Below, piece by piece: positions 1 through 7,703 of a stretch of 64,000 nucleotides of DNA; position 1 is the first letter of the stretch, and every line of letters starts with the position of its first letter. Position numbers and translations under genes: made by a program. Source of the DNA: Pseudomonas sp. Irchel 3E20 (GTDB taxonomy: Bacteria; Pseudomonadota; Gammaproteobacteria; Pseudomonadales; Pseudomonadaceae); the NCBI RefSeq assembly GCF_900187645.1, contig NZ_FYEE01000001.1:714546-778545 (forward strand), given 5' to 3'. Under the pieces are notes generated by a model, which saw nothing but the letters and a program-made list of their open reading frames with translations, made no database searches and had not been told where the DNA came from.

Positions 1-894
1 GCCGCCCTGGGCCTGAGCTTGATCGGCTTGATCGTGTACCTGCTGGTGCGTCAGTTGGAACGCCGCCTCAGTGGCCTGGAGTCAGCGGCCACGCGCATCG
101 CCCAGGGCAGCCTGGAAACCCGCGTGCCGGCCCGTGGCGCTGACTCGGTGGGGCGCTTGGCCGCGGCGTTCAACGGCATGGCCGAGCACTTGCAGCGCCT
201 GCTGGCCATTCAGCGTGAACTGGTGCGGGCGGTGTCCCACGAGTTGCGCACCCCGGTGGCGCGCTTGCGCTTCGGCCTGGAGATGATCGCCTCGGCCGCC
301 ACGCCTGCGGCCCGCGACAAGTACATGGACGGCATGGACAACGACATCCAGGACCTGGACCGCTTGGTGGATGAAATGCTCACCTACGCGCGCCTGGAGC
401 AGGGCTCGCCGGTGCTCGACTTCCAGCGAGTGGACCTCGATGCCCTGGTCAACCAGGTGATCGAAGAACTGGCGCCGCTGCGGGCCAACGTCAAGGTCCG
501 GCGTGGCTTGTGCCTGTCGGCCGCCAACTGCGACGACGCCTGGGTCGAGGCCGAGCCGCGCTACCTGCACCGCGCCTTGCAGAACCTGGTGGGCAACGCC
601 ATGCGCCATGCCGAGGGGCAGGTGTCCATCAGCTATCAGGTGGGCCAGCAACGCTGCCGCATCGACGTCGAAGACGACGGGCCGGGCGTGCCGGAAAGTG
701 CCTGGGAGCGGATCTTCACCCCGTTCCTGCGCCTGGACGACAGCCGCACCCGGGCCTCGGGCGGCCATGGCTTGGGCCTGTCCATCGTGCGCCGGATCAT
801 CCACTGGCACGGCGGCCGGGCGCTAATCAGCAAAAGCAAAAGCCTCGGCGGCGCGTGCTTCAGCCTGAGCTGGCCGCGGCATCAGGAGAAGTAG
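1..894 (+). CDS. Sensor histidine kinase, C-terminal part (start lies before the window)
   Basis: The reading frame is open from the first base, so the N-terminus is missing. The visible 297 residues start inside a transmembrane helix, followed by a HAMP linker (about residues 17-68), a HisKA H-box with VSHELRTP (phospho-acceptor His about residue 80), an N-box (NLVGNAMRH), a G1 box (DDGPGVP) and a G2 box (GGHGLGLSIV). This is a complete transmitter of the EnvZ/RstB class. It should autophosphorylate and pass phosphate to an OmpR-type regulator, presumably encoded just upstream. The signal cannot be told because the sensor domain is outside the window. Its closeness to phoPQ does not mean it acts with PhoP, which has its own kinase. 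Confidence 0.9.
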   Translation, partial: AALGLSLIGLIVYLLVRQLERRLSGLESAATRIAQGSLETRVPARGADSVGRLAAAFNGMAEHLQRLLAIQRELVRAVSHELRTPVARLRFGLEMIASAATPAARDKYMDGMDNDIQDLDRLVDEMLTYARLEQGSPVLDFQRVDLDALVNQVIEELAPLRANVKVRRGLCLSAANCDDAWVEAEPRYLHRALQNLVGNAMRHAEGQVSISYQVGQQRCRIDVEDDGPGVPESAWERIFTPFLRLDDSRTRASGGHGLGLSIVRRIIHWHGGRALISKSKSLGGACFSLSWPRHQEK

Positions 895-896
895 CA

Positions 897-957
897 AGCG
901 GGCTTGCCAGCGATGGCGGTCTCAAGATCGCCCTCGCGGGCGAGCCCGCTCCCACAC
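897..957. repeat. REP element pair (degenerate)
   Basis: Two inverted REP-like units sit just after the kinase stop: a shortened forward unit (897-919) and a reverse unit ending CTCCCAC at about 957. They match the GTGGGAGCGGGCTTGCCCGCGAT family found elsewhere in this window. It probably folds into a transcript-end hairpin, but there is no clear T-tract. Confidence 0.7.
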
Positions 958-1037
958 AAATAGTTTCCACCCCATAAACGCAGCTCAGGCCACACAAAAG
1001 CAGTTCCCCCATTCAGCCCGCGCGCATCAGGACGATG

Positions 1038-1763
1038 TCAGGCCTCAACCCCCACCAAACTCAGCAACTGCCCATCCGCCACACAAAACTGCCCGTCCAG
1101 TTCGCGGCCGTGGTGCCAGTCGCCGGACAGGTCGGTGAGCAGGCGCAGGCGCACGTGGCCGCTGCGGTCCCAGGCCAGCACTTGGGCATGCTCGAAGTAG
1201 AAGCGCTGGCGCACGATGGGGTAGAGGGCCTTGAACAGGCTTTCCTTGGCCGAGAAGGTCAGGGTCACCAGCAGGGCGATATCCTCGGCGGGGCCGGCGG
1301 CCATGCGCTTGAGTTCTTCACCGGTGAGGATTTCCCCGGCCAGGCGTCGCGCCCGCTCCTCGTCCAGCAGGTTTTCCAGGTCCATGCCCAGGCCTTGCCA
1401 GTGTTCCTTGCGCGCGACGATTGCTGCCGCCCGGCCCGTGCCGTGGGTGATCGAGCCGCACAGGTGCGCCGGCCACACCGGGGCACGGTCCTCGCCAATG
1501 GCCGGCACGCAGTCCAGGCCGTCGAGCCGGTGCAGGGCGGCGCGGGCGCACAGGCGCCCGGCGAGGAATTCGGCCTGGCGCTTGGCCACCGAGCGTTGGA
1601 TGCTCGGCGGCGCGGCGATGGCGCTGCGCTGGAAGTCGTCGCCGGCCAGGTGCGCCGGGTCGAACCGGGTGCTCAGCAGCACGGTATGCGCCAGGGGGAC
1701 GGGCAGCGGCCAATGGTCGTCGAGGGGGGAGCAGCAGGCGGGGAGGGTGTGGGTGGCGTTCAT
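1038..1763 (-). CDS. pcpS: 4'-phosphopantetheinyl transferase (PcpS/EntD family)
   Basis: The 241-residue protein transfers phosphopantetheine from CoA to a serine of carrier proteins. Pseudomonas species typically carry this one broad-range enzyme for acyl carrier protein and for siderophore or other peptide synthetases. The family signatures are present: SITHG (104-108), the Mg-binding GMDLE with Asp128 and Glu130, and FSAKESLFKA with Lys173, Glu174 and Lys178. The N-terminal segment with RQAEFLAGRLCA matches the EntD-like subgroup as I recall PcpS of P. aeruginosa. The gene is convergent with the upstream kinase and divergent from oprH. The ATG at 1763 is the only good start. Confidence 0.93.
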   Translation of the reverse strand: MNATHTLPACCSPLDDHWPLPVPLAHTVLLSTRFDPAHLAGDDFQRSAIAAPPSIQRSVAKRQAEFLAGRLCARAALHRLDGLDCVPAIGEDRAPVWPAHLCGSITHGTGRAAAIVARKEHWQGLGMDLENLLDEERARRLAGEILTGEELKRMAAGPAEDIALLVTLTFSAKESLFKALYPIVRQRFYFEHAQVLAWDRSGHVRLRLLTDLSGDWHHGRELDGQFCVADGQLLSLVGVEA

Positions 1764-1810
1764 CGCGGCATTTTGCCCCGGTTGCCCCGGTGCTGGGTAG
1801 TGCAGGTTTG

Positions 1811-1849
1811 GTTCAGCCCAGGTTCAGCAGGCGTTCAGGGGCAGTTCAG
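1811..1849 (+). promoter_or_regulatory. Probable PhoP box array upstream of oprH
   Basis: Four exact copies of GTTCAG begin at 1811, 1822, 1833 and 1844, a strict 11-base period. PhoP boxes are direct hexamer repeats (GTTTA-like) separated by five bases, so this is two tandem boxes or one extended array. A -10-like TACTGT lies at 1861-1866, 11 bases after the last repeat, the spacing expected when PhoP replaces a -35 element. The array sits about 60 bases before the oprH start. Regulation by PhoP is inferred from the motif and the adjacent phoP. Confidence 0.75.
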
Positions 1850-1909
1850 GGGCCGTTGGTTACTGTAGCGACGTCCCCAAACAGCGCACCGCGCAACAGG
1901 AAAACCACT

Positions 1910-2512
1910 ATGACGACTTTCAAGAAGTTGATTCTGGCCTTCACCGTTCTGGGCGCCAGCGCCATGGTCCAGGCTGGCGACAGCAATTTCGCCAGCCTGA
2001 CCCTGGGCCAGACCAGCGACAAAGTGAAGAAATCCGGCTCCCTGGACCGCCACCTGGGCAGCCCCAACGCCGATGGCGTGATCGGCAAGGACACCACTTG
2101 GGGCCTGCGCCTCGGTCAGCAGAACAGCGAAGGCCGCTACTACGCCACCTACGACAACGTCTCCGGCTCCCACAATGGCCTGAAATTGCGCCAGGAAAAC
2201 CTGCTGGGCAGTTACGACAAATTCCTGCCGGTCACCGCCAGCACCCAATTGTTCGGCGGCGCCACCGCCGGCCTGACCAAACTGACCCAGGATTCCCCCG
2301 GCATGAGCCGCGACAGCGACATCGGCTACGCTGTGGGCGTGCAGGCCGGCGTCTTGCAGCAAGTTTCGCAAAACACCTCGGTGGAACTGGGTTACCGTTA
2401 CCTGCGCAGCAATGCCAGCACCGAAGTGAGCGAGCGCGGCGTGGGCAAACAAGGCTCCCTGAGCCTGACCAGCAGCGCGCAGACCTACCTGTCGGCCAAC
2501 TACGCATTCTAA
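1910..2512 (+). CDS. oprH: PhoP/Q-regulated outer membrane protein OprH
   Basis: A 200-residue small beta-barrel with a 22-residue signal peptide ending MVQA. OprH is a slit-like eight-stranded barrel that binds lipopolysaccharide phosphates in place of divalent cations and stabilises the outer membrane at low magnesium. Shared features with the P. aeruginosa protein (from memory) include the GRYYATY, LRQENLLGSYD and LGYRYLRSNAST segments and the terminal YLSANYAF, which ends in the aromatic residue typical of outer membrane proteins. The ATG at 1910 was chosen over upstream in-frame starts because the signal peptide starts there. It is the first gene of oprH-phoP-phoQ. Confidence 0.93.
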   Translation: MTTFKKLILAFTVLGASAMVQAGDSNFASLTLGQTSDKVKKSGSLDRHLGSPNADGVIGKDTTWGLRLGQQNSEGRYYATYDNVSGSHNGLKLRQENLLGSYDKFLPVTASTQLFGGATAGLTKLTQDSPGMSRDSDIGYAVGVQAGVLQQVSQNTSVELGYRYLRSNASTEVSERGVGKQGSLSLTSSAQTYLSANYAF

Positions 2513-2529
2513 GTACAGGTCGCAACGCC

Positions 2530-2558
2530 GGGCGCCGGGCCACCTGCGCCCGGCGCCC
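2530..2558 (+). promoter_or_regulatory. Strong intercistronic stem-loop between oprH and phoP
   Basis: GGGCGCCGGGC at 2530-2540 pairs perfectly with GCCCGGCGCCC at 2548-2558 around a seven-base loop. No T-run follows, so it is not a classical terminator. In an operon whose first gene makes an abundant porin and whose later genes make low-level regulators, such a hairpin could attenuate read-through or protect the oprH mRNA 3' end. That role is inference. Confidence 0.7.
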
Positions 2559-2587
2559 GTGCATCGGTCCAAGAGGTGAGGCCCCCC

Positions 2588-3265
2588 ATGAAACTGCTGG
2601 TCGTCGAAGACGAAGCGCTGCTGCGCCATCATTTGTACACCCGGCTCAGCGACAGCGGCCATGTGGTCGAGGCCGTGGCCAATGCCGAGGAGGCGCTGTA
2701 CCAGATCGAGCAGTTCAACCACGACCTGGCGGTGATCGACCTCGGCCTGCCGGGCCTGGGTGGGTTGGACCTGATCCGCCAGTTGCGGGCGGCCGGCAAG
2801 AGCTTCCCGATCCTGATCCTCACCGCCCGCGGTAACTGGCAGGACAAGGTCGAAGGCTTGGCCGCCGGGGCCGACGACTACCTGGTCAAGCCGTTCCAGT
2901 TCGAGGAGCTGGAGGCGCGTCTCAATGCGTTGCTGCGCCGCTCCAGCGGCTTTACCCAATCCACCATCACCGCCGGGCCGCTGCTGCTGGACCTCAACCG
3001 TAAGCAGGCATCCCTCGATGACCAACCCCTGGGCCTGACCGCTTACGAGTACCGCATCCTCGAATACCTGATGCGCCACCATCAGCAAGTGGTGGCCAAG
3101 GATCGCCTGATGGAGCAGCTCTACCCGGACGACGACGATCGCGACCCCAATGTCATCGAAGTGCTGGTGGGGCGCCTGCGCCGCAAACTGGAGGCGCCCA
3201 ACGGCTTTAAACCCATCGACACCGTGCGCGGCCTGGGCTACCTGTTCACCGAGCGCTGCCGATGA
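2588..3265 (+). CDS. phoP: Two-component response regulator PhoP
   Basis: A 225-residue OmpR-family regulator. The receiver has the acidic pair E7/D8, phospho-acceptor Asp51 in VIDLGLPG and the conserved Lys of LVKPFQF; the C-terminal winged helix (about 130-222) includes the ITAYEYR-like LTAYEYRILEYL segment. The ATG at 2588 follows AAGAGGTGAG and is preferred to the GTG twelve bases earlier. It lies between oprH and phoQ and overlaps phoQ by four bases. PhoP activates its own operon and genes for lipid A modification and polycation resistance when magnesium is low. Confidence 0.95.
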   Translation: MKLLVVEDEALLRHHLYTRLSDSGHVVEAVANAEEALYQIEQFNHDLAVIDLGLPGLGGLDLIRQLRAAGKSFPILILTARGNWQDKVEGLAAGADDYLVKPFQFEELEARLNALLRRSSGFTQSTITAGPLLLDLNRKQASLDDQPLGLTAYEYRILEYLMRHHQQVVAKDRLMEQLYPDDDDRDPNVIEVLVGRLRRKLEAPNGFKPIDTVRGLGYLFTERCR

Positions 3266-4608
3266 TCCGCTCGCTACGCCTGCGCCTGATGCTGGCGGCC
3301 ACCACCCTGGCCGTGTTGTTCATGCTGGCCTTGCTGCCGGCGATGCAGGGCGCGTTCAGCCTGGCCTTGCAGGACTCCATCGAACAACGCCTGGCCTCGG
3401 ACGTGACCACGCTCATCTCCGCCGCGCGGGTGGAAAACAACCACCTGCAAATGCCTGCGCAACTGCCCGACGAGCGCTTCAACCTGGCCGACAGCCGCTT
3501 GCTGGGCTACATCTACGACCGCGAGGGGCACCTGGTGTGGCGCTCGCGGGCCACCCAGGAAGAAAACATCAACTACACCCCGCGCTACGACGGGCGCGGT
3601 AACGAGTTCGAGCGCATCCGCGAAAGCAGCGGCCAGGAATTCTTCGTCTATGACGTCGAGGTGCAGTTGCTCGGCGGCAAGAGCGCGGCGTTCAGCATCG
3701 TTGCCCTGCAACCGGTGCGCGAATACCAACTGACCCTGCAAGGCCTGCGTGAGAACCTCTACCTGGGTTTCGGCGCGGCTTTGCTGGTGCTCCTGGCGCT
3801 GCTATGGATCGGCCTGACCTGGGGCCTCAAGGCCCTGCGCCGGCTCAGCCAGGAACTGGACGAAATCGAGGGCGGCACCCGCGACAGCCTCAGCGAAGAA
3901 CACCCCCGCGAATTGCTGCGCCTGACCGGCTCCCTCAACCGTTTGCTGGACAGCGAGCGCGAGCAACGCAGCCGTTACCGCGATTCCCTCGACGACCTGG
4001 CCCATAGCCTGAAAACCCCGTTGGCGGTGCTGCAAGGCGTCAGCGAAGACCTGGCCCGCCACCCGCAAAACCGCGAACAGGCCCGGGTGCTGCAAGGCCA
4101 GATCGAACGCATGAGCCAGCAGATCAGCTACCAACTGCAACGGGCCAGCCTGCGCAAAAGCGGCCTGGTGCGCCATCAGGTGCGCCTGCGCCCGGTGCTG
4201 CAAAGCCTGTGCGACACCCTGGCCAAGGTCTACCGCGACAAACCGGTGCGCGTCACCTTCGATTTGCCGCAGCGTTGCTTTATGCCGATCGAAGAGGGCG
4301 CGCTGCTGGAAATGCTCGGCAACCTGCTGGAAAACGCCTATCGCCTCTGCGTGGCGCAGGTGCGGGTGAGCGTGCGCCACACCCACGCGGGCACCGAGCT
4401 GTGGGTCGAAGACGACGGCCCCGGCGTGCCGCCCAACCAACGCGCGCGGGTGATCCAGCGCGGCGAACGCCTGGACCGCCAGCACCCCGGCCAAGGCATT
4501 GGCCTGGCGGTGGTGCAGGACATCATCCAAAGCTATGGCGCGCGCCTGACCCTGGACGATTCGCCCCTGGGCGGGGCGGCGTTTCGGGTTCATTTTGCGG
4601 TTGGTTGA
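3262..4608 (+). CDS. phoQ: Sensor histidine kinase PhoQ
   Basis: A 448-residue inner-membrane kinase that overlaps phoP (ATGA). TM1 is at about 9-29, a periplasmic sensor at 30-165, and TM2 at about 167-188, then a HAMP region. The H-box DDLAHSLKTPLAVL carries His248 and is followed by N-box NLLENAYRL, G1 DDGPGVP and G2 GQGIGLAVV. HSLKTP in place of HELRTP is characteristic of PhoQ. Its length and gene order match P. aeruginosa PhoQ. It senses low divalent cations and phosphorylates PhoP. Confidence 0.95.
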   Translation: MIRSLRLRLMLAATTLAVLFMLALLPAMQGAFSLALQDSIEQRLASDVTTLISAARVENNHLQMPAQLPDERFNLADSRLLGYIYDREGHLVWRSRATQEENINYTPRYDGRGNEFERIRESSGQEFFVYDVEVQLLGGKSAAFSIVALQPVREYQLTLQGLRENLYLGFGAALLVLLALLWIGLTWGLKALRRLSQELDEIEGGTRDSLSEEHPRELLRLTGSLNRLLDSEREQRSRYRDSLDDLAHSLKTPLAVLQGVSEDLARHPQNREQARVLQGQIERMSQQISYQLQRASLRKSGLVRHQVRLRPVLQSLCDTLAKVYRDKPVRVTFDLPQRCFMPIEEGALLEMLGNLLENAYRLCVAQVRVSVRHTHAGTELWVEDDGPGVPPNQRARVIQRGERLDRQHPGQGIGLAVVQDIIQSYGARLTLDDSPLGGAAFRVHFAVG

Positions 4609-4667
4609 TTGGCTGGGGCTTTCGGGCCTCATTGCGGGCCAGCCTGCACAGAACTGGGTTACAACTC

Positions 4668-4807
4668 TCCTCCCTGTAGGCGCAACGGTCTTACCCCGAC
4701 CACTCGTCACCGCCACTGCGTGCCGCCATCGCGAGCAGGCCCGCAGAGGCAAAAAGAACATCCCACCCACACCACCGTTCAACTGTGGGAGCGGGCCTGC
4801 CCGCGAT
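4668..4807. repeat. Composite REP repeat, copy 1
   Basis: An intergenic stretch with REP-like cores at 4728-4746 (reverse, shortened) and 4785-4807 (forward, complete GTGGGAGCGGGCCTGCCCGCGAT). Similarity to two other places in the window (near 8.9 and 54.85 kb) extends beyond the cores: TTACCCC, CACCGCCACT and CCCACCCACACCAC are shared in the same order. The rest of 4609-4888 holds no gene that I can support; a further degenerate half unit lies near 4868-4888. Confidence 0.75.
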
Positions 4808-4888
4808 GGCGATCCGGCGCTCGGCGGCGAAGCCTCTGGCACGGCCGGATAGGACCGCTGCGTACCCCGGCGCGGGCGAACCCGCTGG

Positions 4889-5929
4889 CTACATCTGCTC
4901 GCGATACGCGCCTGGGGTCAGGCCGGTCCATTTCTTGAACGCCCGGTGAAACGCCGACGGCTCGGAAAACCCCAAATGCTCGGCGATCTGTTGTAACGAC
5001 AGGTCGGCGCGGCGCAGGTGGTGGATGGCGATATCGCGGCGCAACTGGTCCTTCAACGCCTGGAAACTCGAACCCTCTTCGCGCAGGTGCCGGCGCAGGG
5101 TCTGTGGGCTGATGTGCAGGTGCGCGGCCACGGCTTCAAGGTCTGGCCAGCGGCGGCTGTCCTGGCTGAGCAGGCGCCGCAACTGGCTGCTCAGGCTGTC
5201 GCCGTCGTCGGGGCGCGACAGCAGGTCGGCGGGCGAGCGTTCGAGAAAATGCTTGAGGGTGCGCTCGTCCTGCAACAGCGGCATCGCCAGGTAGCGGCCG
5301 TGGAACACCAGGCGGGTGGAGCCGCTGGCGAACCGGTGGGGGCAGGGGAACAGCAACTCATACTCGCTGGCGTGGGCGGGTGCCGGGTAGCTGAAGGTGG
5401 TGTGTTCCAGGCGAATGCGCTGGCCGATCAGCCAACTGCTCAAGCGGTGCCAGATCAGCAGCAGCGACTCGCTCAAGAAGTGGTCTGGGTCGCGCAGGTC
5501 GCGGTCATCCAGGCTCAGGCACACCCATTCGCCCTCGCGCTCAAGCCGCAGGCGCGGCGCGGCGGGGAACAGGCTGTAGAACAGCAGGCCACGTTGCAGG
5601 GCTTTTTCCAGGTTACGGCAGTGGATCAGCGCGTGGCACATCATGGCGAAGGTGCCGCGTTTGCTCGGCGCCTGGGCGAACCCCAGGTATTCGTCGTCCA
5701 GGCGTTGCCACAGGCGTTGGATCAGGTCGGTGAACTGTTGGGGGGCAATGCGCGCGCGTGGCTCGTCGAGCCACTGTGGGTGGATGCCCAGTTCCTGGAG
5801 CAGGTCGTTGCAGTCCAGGCCCTGGCGGCGTGCGCCGGACAGGGCGGCGCGGGCGAAATGGCTGGCGATAGTGCGTTCGCGCATGGGGGGCAGGTCCGTC
5901 CATTGAGGGGCGGATAGTAGCCAGCTCAT
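4889..5929 (-). CDS. AraC-family transcriptional regulator
   Basis: A 346-residue regulator from ATG 5929, or 331 residues from ATG 5884, where family similarity seems to begin (MRERTIASHF). Neither start has a clear Shine-Dalgarno site. The N-terminal two thirds resembles the arabinose-binding-like domain found in OruR-type regulators; the C-terminus has the two AraC helix-turn-helix units, with ISPQTLRRHLREEG and the end signature IAEHLGFSEPSAFHRAFKKW. It is divergent from dctA, so it may act on dctA or only share the intergenic region. The effector is unknown. As I recall, a regulator gene also neighbours dctA in P. aeruginosa. Confidence 0.88.
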   Translation of the reverse strand: MSWLLSAPQWTDLPPMRERTIASHFARAALSGARRQGLDCNDLLQELGIHPQWLDEPRARIAPQQFTDLIQRLWQRLDDEYLGFAQAPSKRGTFAMMCHALIHCRNLEKALQRGLLFYSLFPAAPRLRLEREGEWVCLSLDDRDLRDPDHFLSESLLLIWHRLSSWLIGQRIRLEHTTFSYPAPAHASEYELLFPCPHRFASGSTRLVFHGRYLAMPLLQDERTLKHFLERSPADLLSRPDDGDSLSSQLRRLLSQDSRRWPDLEAVAAHLHISPQTLRRHLREEGSSFQALKDQLRRDIAIHHLRRADLSLQQIAEHLGFSEPSAFHRAFKKWTGLTPGAYREQM

Positions 5930-5943
5930 GGTGCGAGGAACAA

Positions 5944-5957
5944 GGCGGAAATCCGCC
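5944..5957. promoter_or_regulatory. Palindromic activator site, probable DctD UAS (distal)
   Basis: Perfect 14-base palindrome GGCGGAAATCCGCC. It matches the core of known DctD upstream activating sequences (TGCGGAAATCCGCA type) and lies about 120 bases before the sigma-54 promoter of dctA. An identical copy sits 41 bases downstream. Confidence 0.7.
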
Positions 5958-5984
5958 AAATTGTAGGGCGAGAACCGGGTGGCG

Positions 5985-5998
5985 GGCGGAAATCCGCC
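5985..5998. promoter_or_regulatory. Palindromic activator site, probable DctD UAS (proximal)
   Basis: Second exact copy of GGCGGAAATCCGCC, 41 bases (about four helical turns) from the first and about 79 bases before the -24 element. Paired sites on one DNA face suit cooperative binding of a sigma-54 enhancer-binding protein such as DctD, whose gene is not in this window. Confidence 0.7.
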
Positions 5999-6076
5999 AT
6001 TGTCACCTGCGCATTTTGTCAAGGTTCAGAGCCTGAAACCCTTGCGGGAAAAGGCTTACAGTGGTTTTACCGATAG

Positions 6077-6091
6077 TGGCACGGTGCTTGC
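6077..6091 (+). promoter_or_regulatory. Sigma-54 (RpoN) promoter of dctA
   Basis: TGGCACGGTGCTTGC matches the sigma-54 consensus TGGCAC-N5-TTGC exactly, with GG and GC 12 bases apart. Transcription should start about 12 bases downstream, giving a leader of roughly 120 bases before dctA. DctB/DctD with RpoN control of dctA is established in rhizobia and reported in Pseudomonas. Confidence 0.88.
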
Positions 6092-6221
6092 GATGAGGGT
6101 GAGAGGTCTGCTTTCGCGCAGCTCGACAAAACAAATCCCTCCAGTGCAGGAGGGTTCGCACTTTAGGTGTCGTGGCCGTCAGTTGGATGACTGCCGGGCG
6201 GCGCTGTTGAGGATCTTTCCC

Positions 6222-7556
6222 ATGACGACTCGTCAGCCGTTTTACAAATCCCTGTATGTACAGGTGATCGTAGCCATCACCATCGGTATTTTGCTGGGTC
6301 ACTTCTATCCGCAGACCGGCGTCGCCCTCAAGCCGCTGGGCGACGGGTTCATCAAGCTCATCAAGATGGTCATTGCCCCGATCATCTTCTGTACGGTGGT
6401 CAGCGGTATCGCCGGCATGCAGAACATGAAATCGGTCGGCAAGACCGGCGGCTACGCGCTGCTGTACTTCGAGATCGTCTCCACCATCGCCCTGCTGATC
6501 GGCCTGGTGGTGGTCAACGTGGTGCAACCGGGCGCCGGCATGCACATCGATGCCTCGACCCTGGATGCCTCCAAAGTCGCGGCCTACGTGACCGCAGGCG
6601 CTGACCAGAGCATCGTCGGCTTTATCCTCAACGTGATCCCATCGACCATCGTCGGCGCCTTCGCCACCGGCGATATCCTGCAAGTGTTGATGTTCTCGGT
6701 AATCTTCGGTTTCGCCCTGCATCGCCTGGGTGCCTACGGTAAACCGGTGCTGGACTTCATCGATCGCTTCGCCCACGTGATGTTCAACATCATCAACATG
6801 ATTATGAAGCTCGCCCCCATCGGTGCCCTGGGCGCCATGGCGTTCACCATCGGCGCCTACGGCGTGGGCTCGCTGGTGCAACTGGGCCAGTTGATGATCT
6901 GCTTCTACATCACCTGCGTGCTGTTCGTGGTAGTGGTGCTGGGCGCCATTTGCCGCGCCCACGGCTTCAGCGTGCTGAAACTGATCCGCTACATCCGTGA
7001 AGAACTGCTGATCGTGCTGGGTACGTCGTCCTCCGAGTCCGCGCTGCCGCGCATGCTCATCAAGATGGAACGCCTGGGCGCCAAGAAGTCGGTGGTGGGC
7101 CTGGTCATTCCGACCGGTTACTCGTTCAACCTCGACGGCACCTCGATCTACCTGACCATGGCGGCCGTGTTCATCGCCCAGGCGACCGACACCCACATGG
7201 ACATCACCCACCAGATCACCCTGCTGGCGGTGCTGTTGCTGTCCTCCAAAGGCGCTGCGGGCGTGACGGGTAGCGGCTTCATCGTATTGGCCGCCACCCT
7301 GTCGGCGGTCGGCCACCTGCCGGTGGCAGGCCTGGCGCTGATCCTGGGTATCGACCGCTTCATGTCCGAAGCCCGCGCCCTGACCAACCTGGTGGGCAAT
7401 GCCGTGGCAACCCTGGTGGTGGCCAAGTGGGTCAAGGAGCTGGACACCGACAAGCTGCAAACCGAACTGGCTAGCGGCGGCCGCGGTATCTCCGACACCC
7501 GTGAAGAAGACGACCTGGGCGTGGCCGAAGGCCCAACCCCAAGTGGCGTGAAATAA
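6222..7556 (+). CDS. dctA: C4-dicarboxylate:cation symporter DctA
   Basis: A 444-residue carrier of the glutamate/dicarboxylate symporter (SDF) family, importing succinate, fumarate and malate. Visible family motifs are the N-terminal [17 protein letters not shown], the re-entrant [11 protein letters not shown] loop, and [19 protein letters not shown], which lines the substrate site. It has many hydrophobic helices and a charged cytoplasmic tail. The start at 6222 follows TTGAGGATCTTTCCC. It is monocistronic between its sigma-54 promoter and a strong terminator. Succinate is a preferred carbon source for pseudomonads, which fits DctB/D-RpoN control. Confidence 0.95.
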   Translation: MTTRQPFYKSLYVQVIVAITIGILLGHFYPQTGVALKPLGDGFIKLIKMVIAPIIFCTVVSGIAGMQNMKSVGKTGGYALLYFEIVSTIALLIGLVVVNVVQPGAGMHIDASTLDASKVAAYVTAGADQSIVGFILNVIPSTIVGAFATGDILQVLMFSVIFGFALHRLGAYGKPVLDFIDRFAHVMFNIINMIMKLAPIGALGAMAFTIGAYGVGSLVQLGQLMICFYITCVLFVVVVLGAICRAHGFSVLKLIRYIREELLIVLGTSSSESALPRMLIKMERLGAKKSVVGLVIPTGYSFNLDGTSIYLTMAAVFIAQATDTHMDITHQITLLAVLLLSSKGAAGVTGSGFIVLAATLSAVGHLPVAGLALILGIDRFMSEARALTNLVGNAVATLVVAKWVKELDTDKLQTELASGGRGISDTREEDDLGVAEGPTPSGVK

Positions 7557-7571
7557 GCCCACCGGTTGTAT

Positions 7572-7598
7572 GAAAAACCCGCTTCGGCGGGTTTTTTC
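7572..7598 (+). terminator. Rho-independent terminator after dctA
   Basis: AAAAACCCGC-TTC-GGCGGG-TTTTTT hairpin starting about 16 bases after the dctA stop, with a six-base T-run. Confidence 0.92.
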
Positions 7599-7703
7599 AT
7601 GGCCGCCCATTGAGCGCAAAGGTCAGCGCCCTTGACGTTAACGGTGATTGCCGCCGCGCCCGGGCCTGCCTAGGCTTGGGGGCATCGCTCAAGGAGAACG
7701 CTT

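Noticed and set aside
897..957. CRISPR-like repeats formed by REP elements
   Set aside because: Repeats are inverted pairs of a known REP family scattered through intergenic DNA, with no regular spacers or cas genes.
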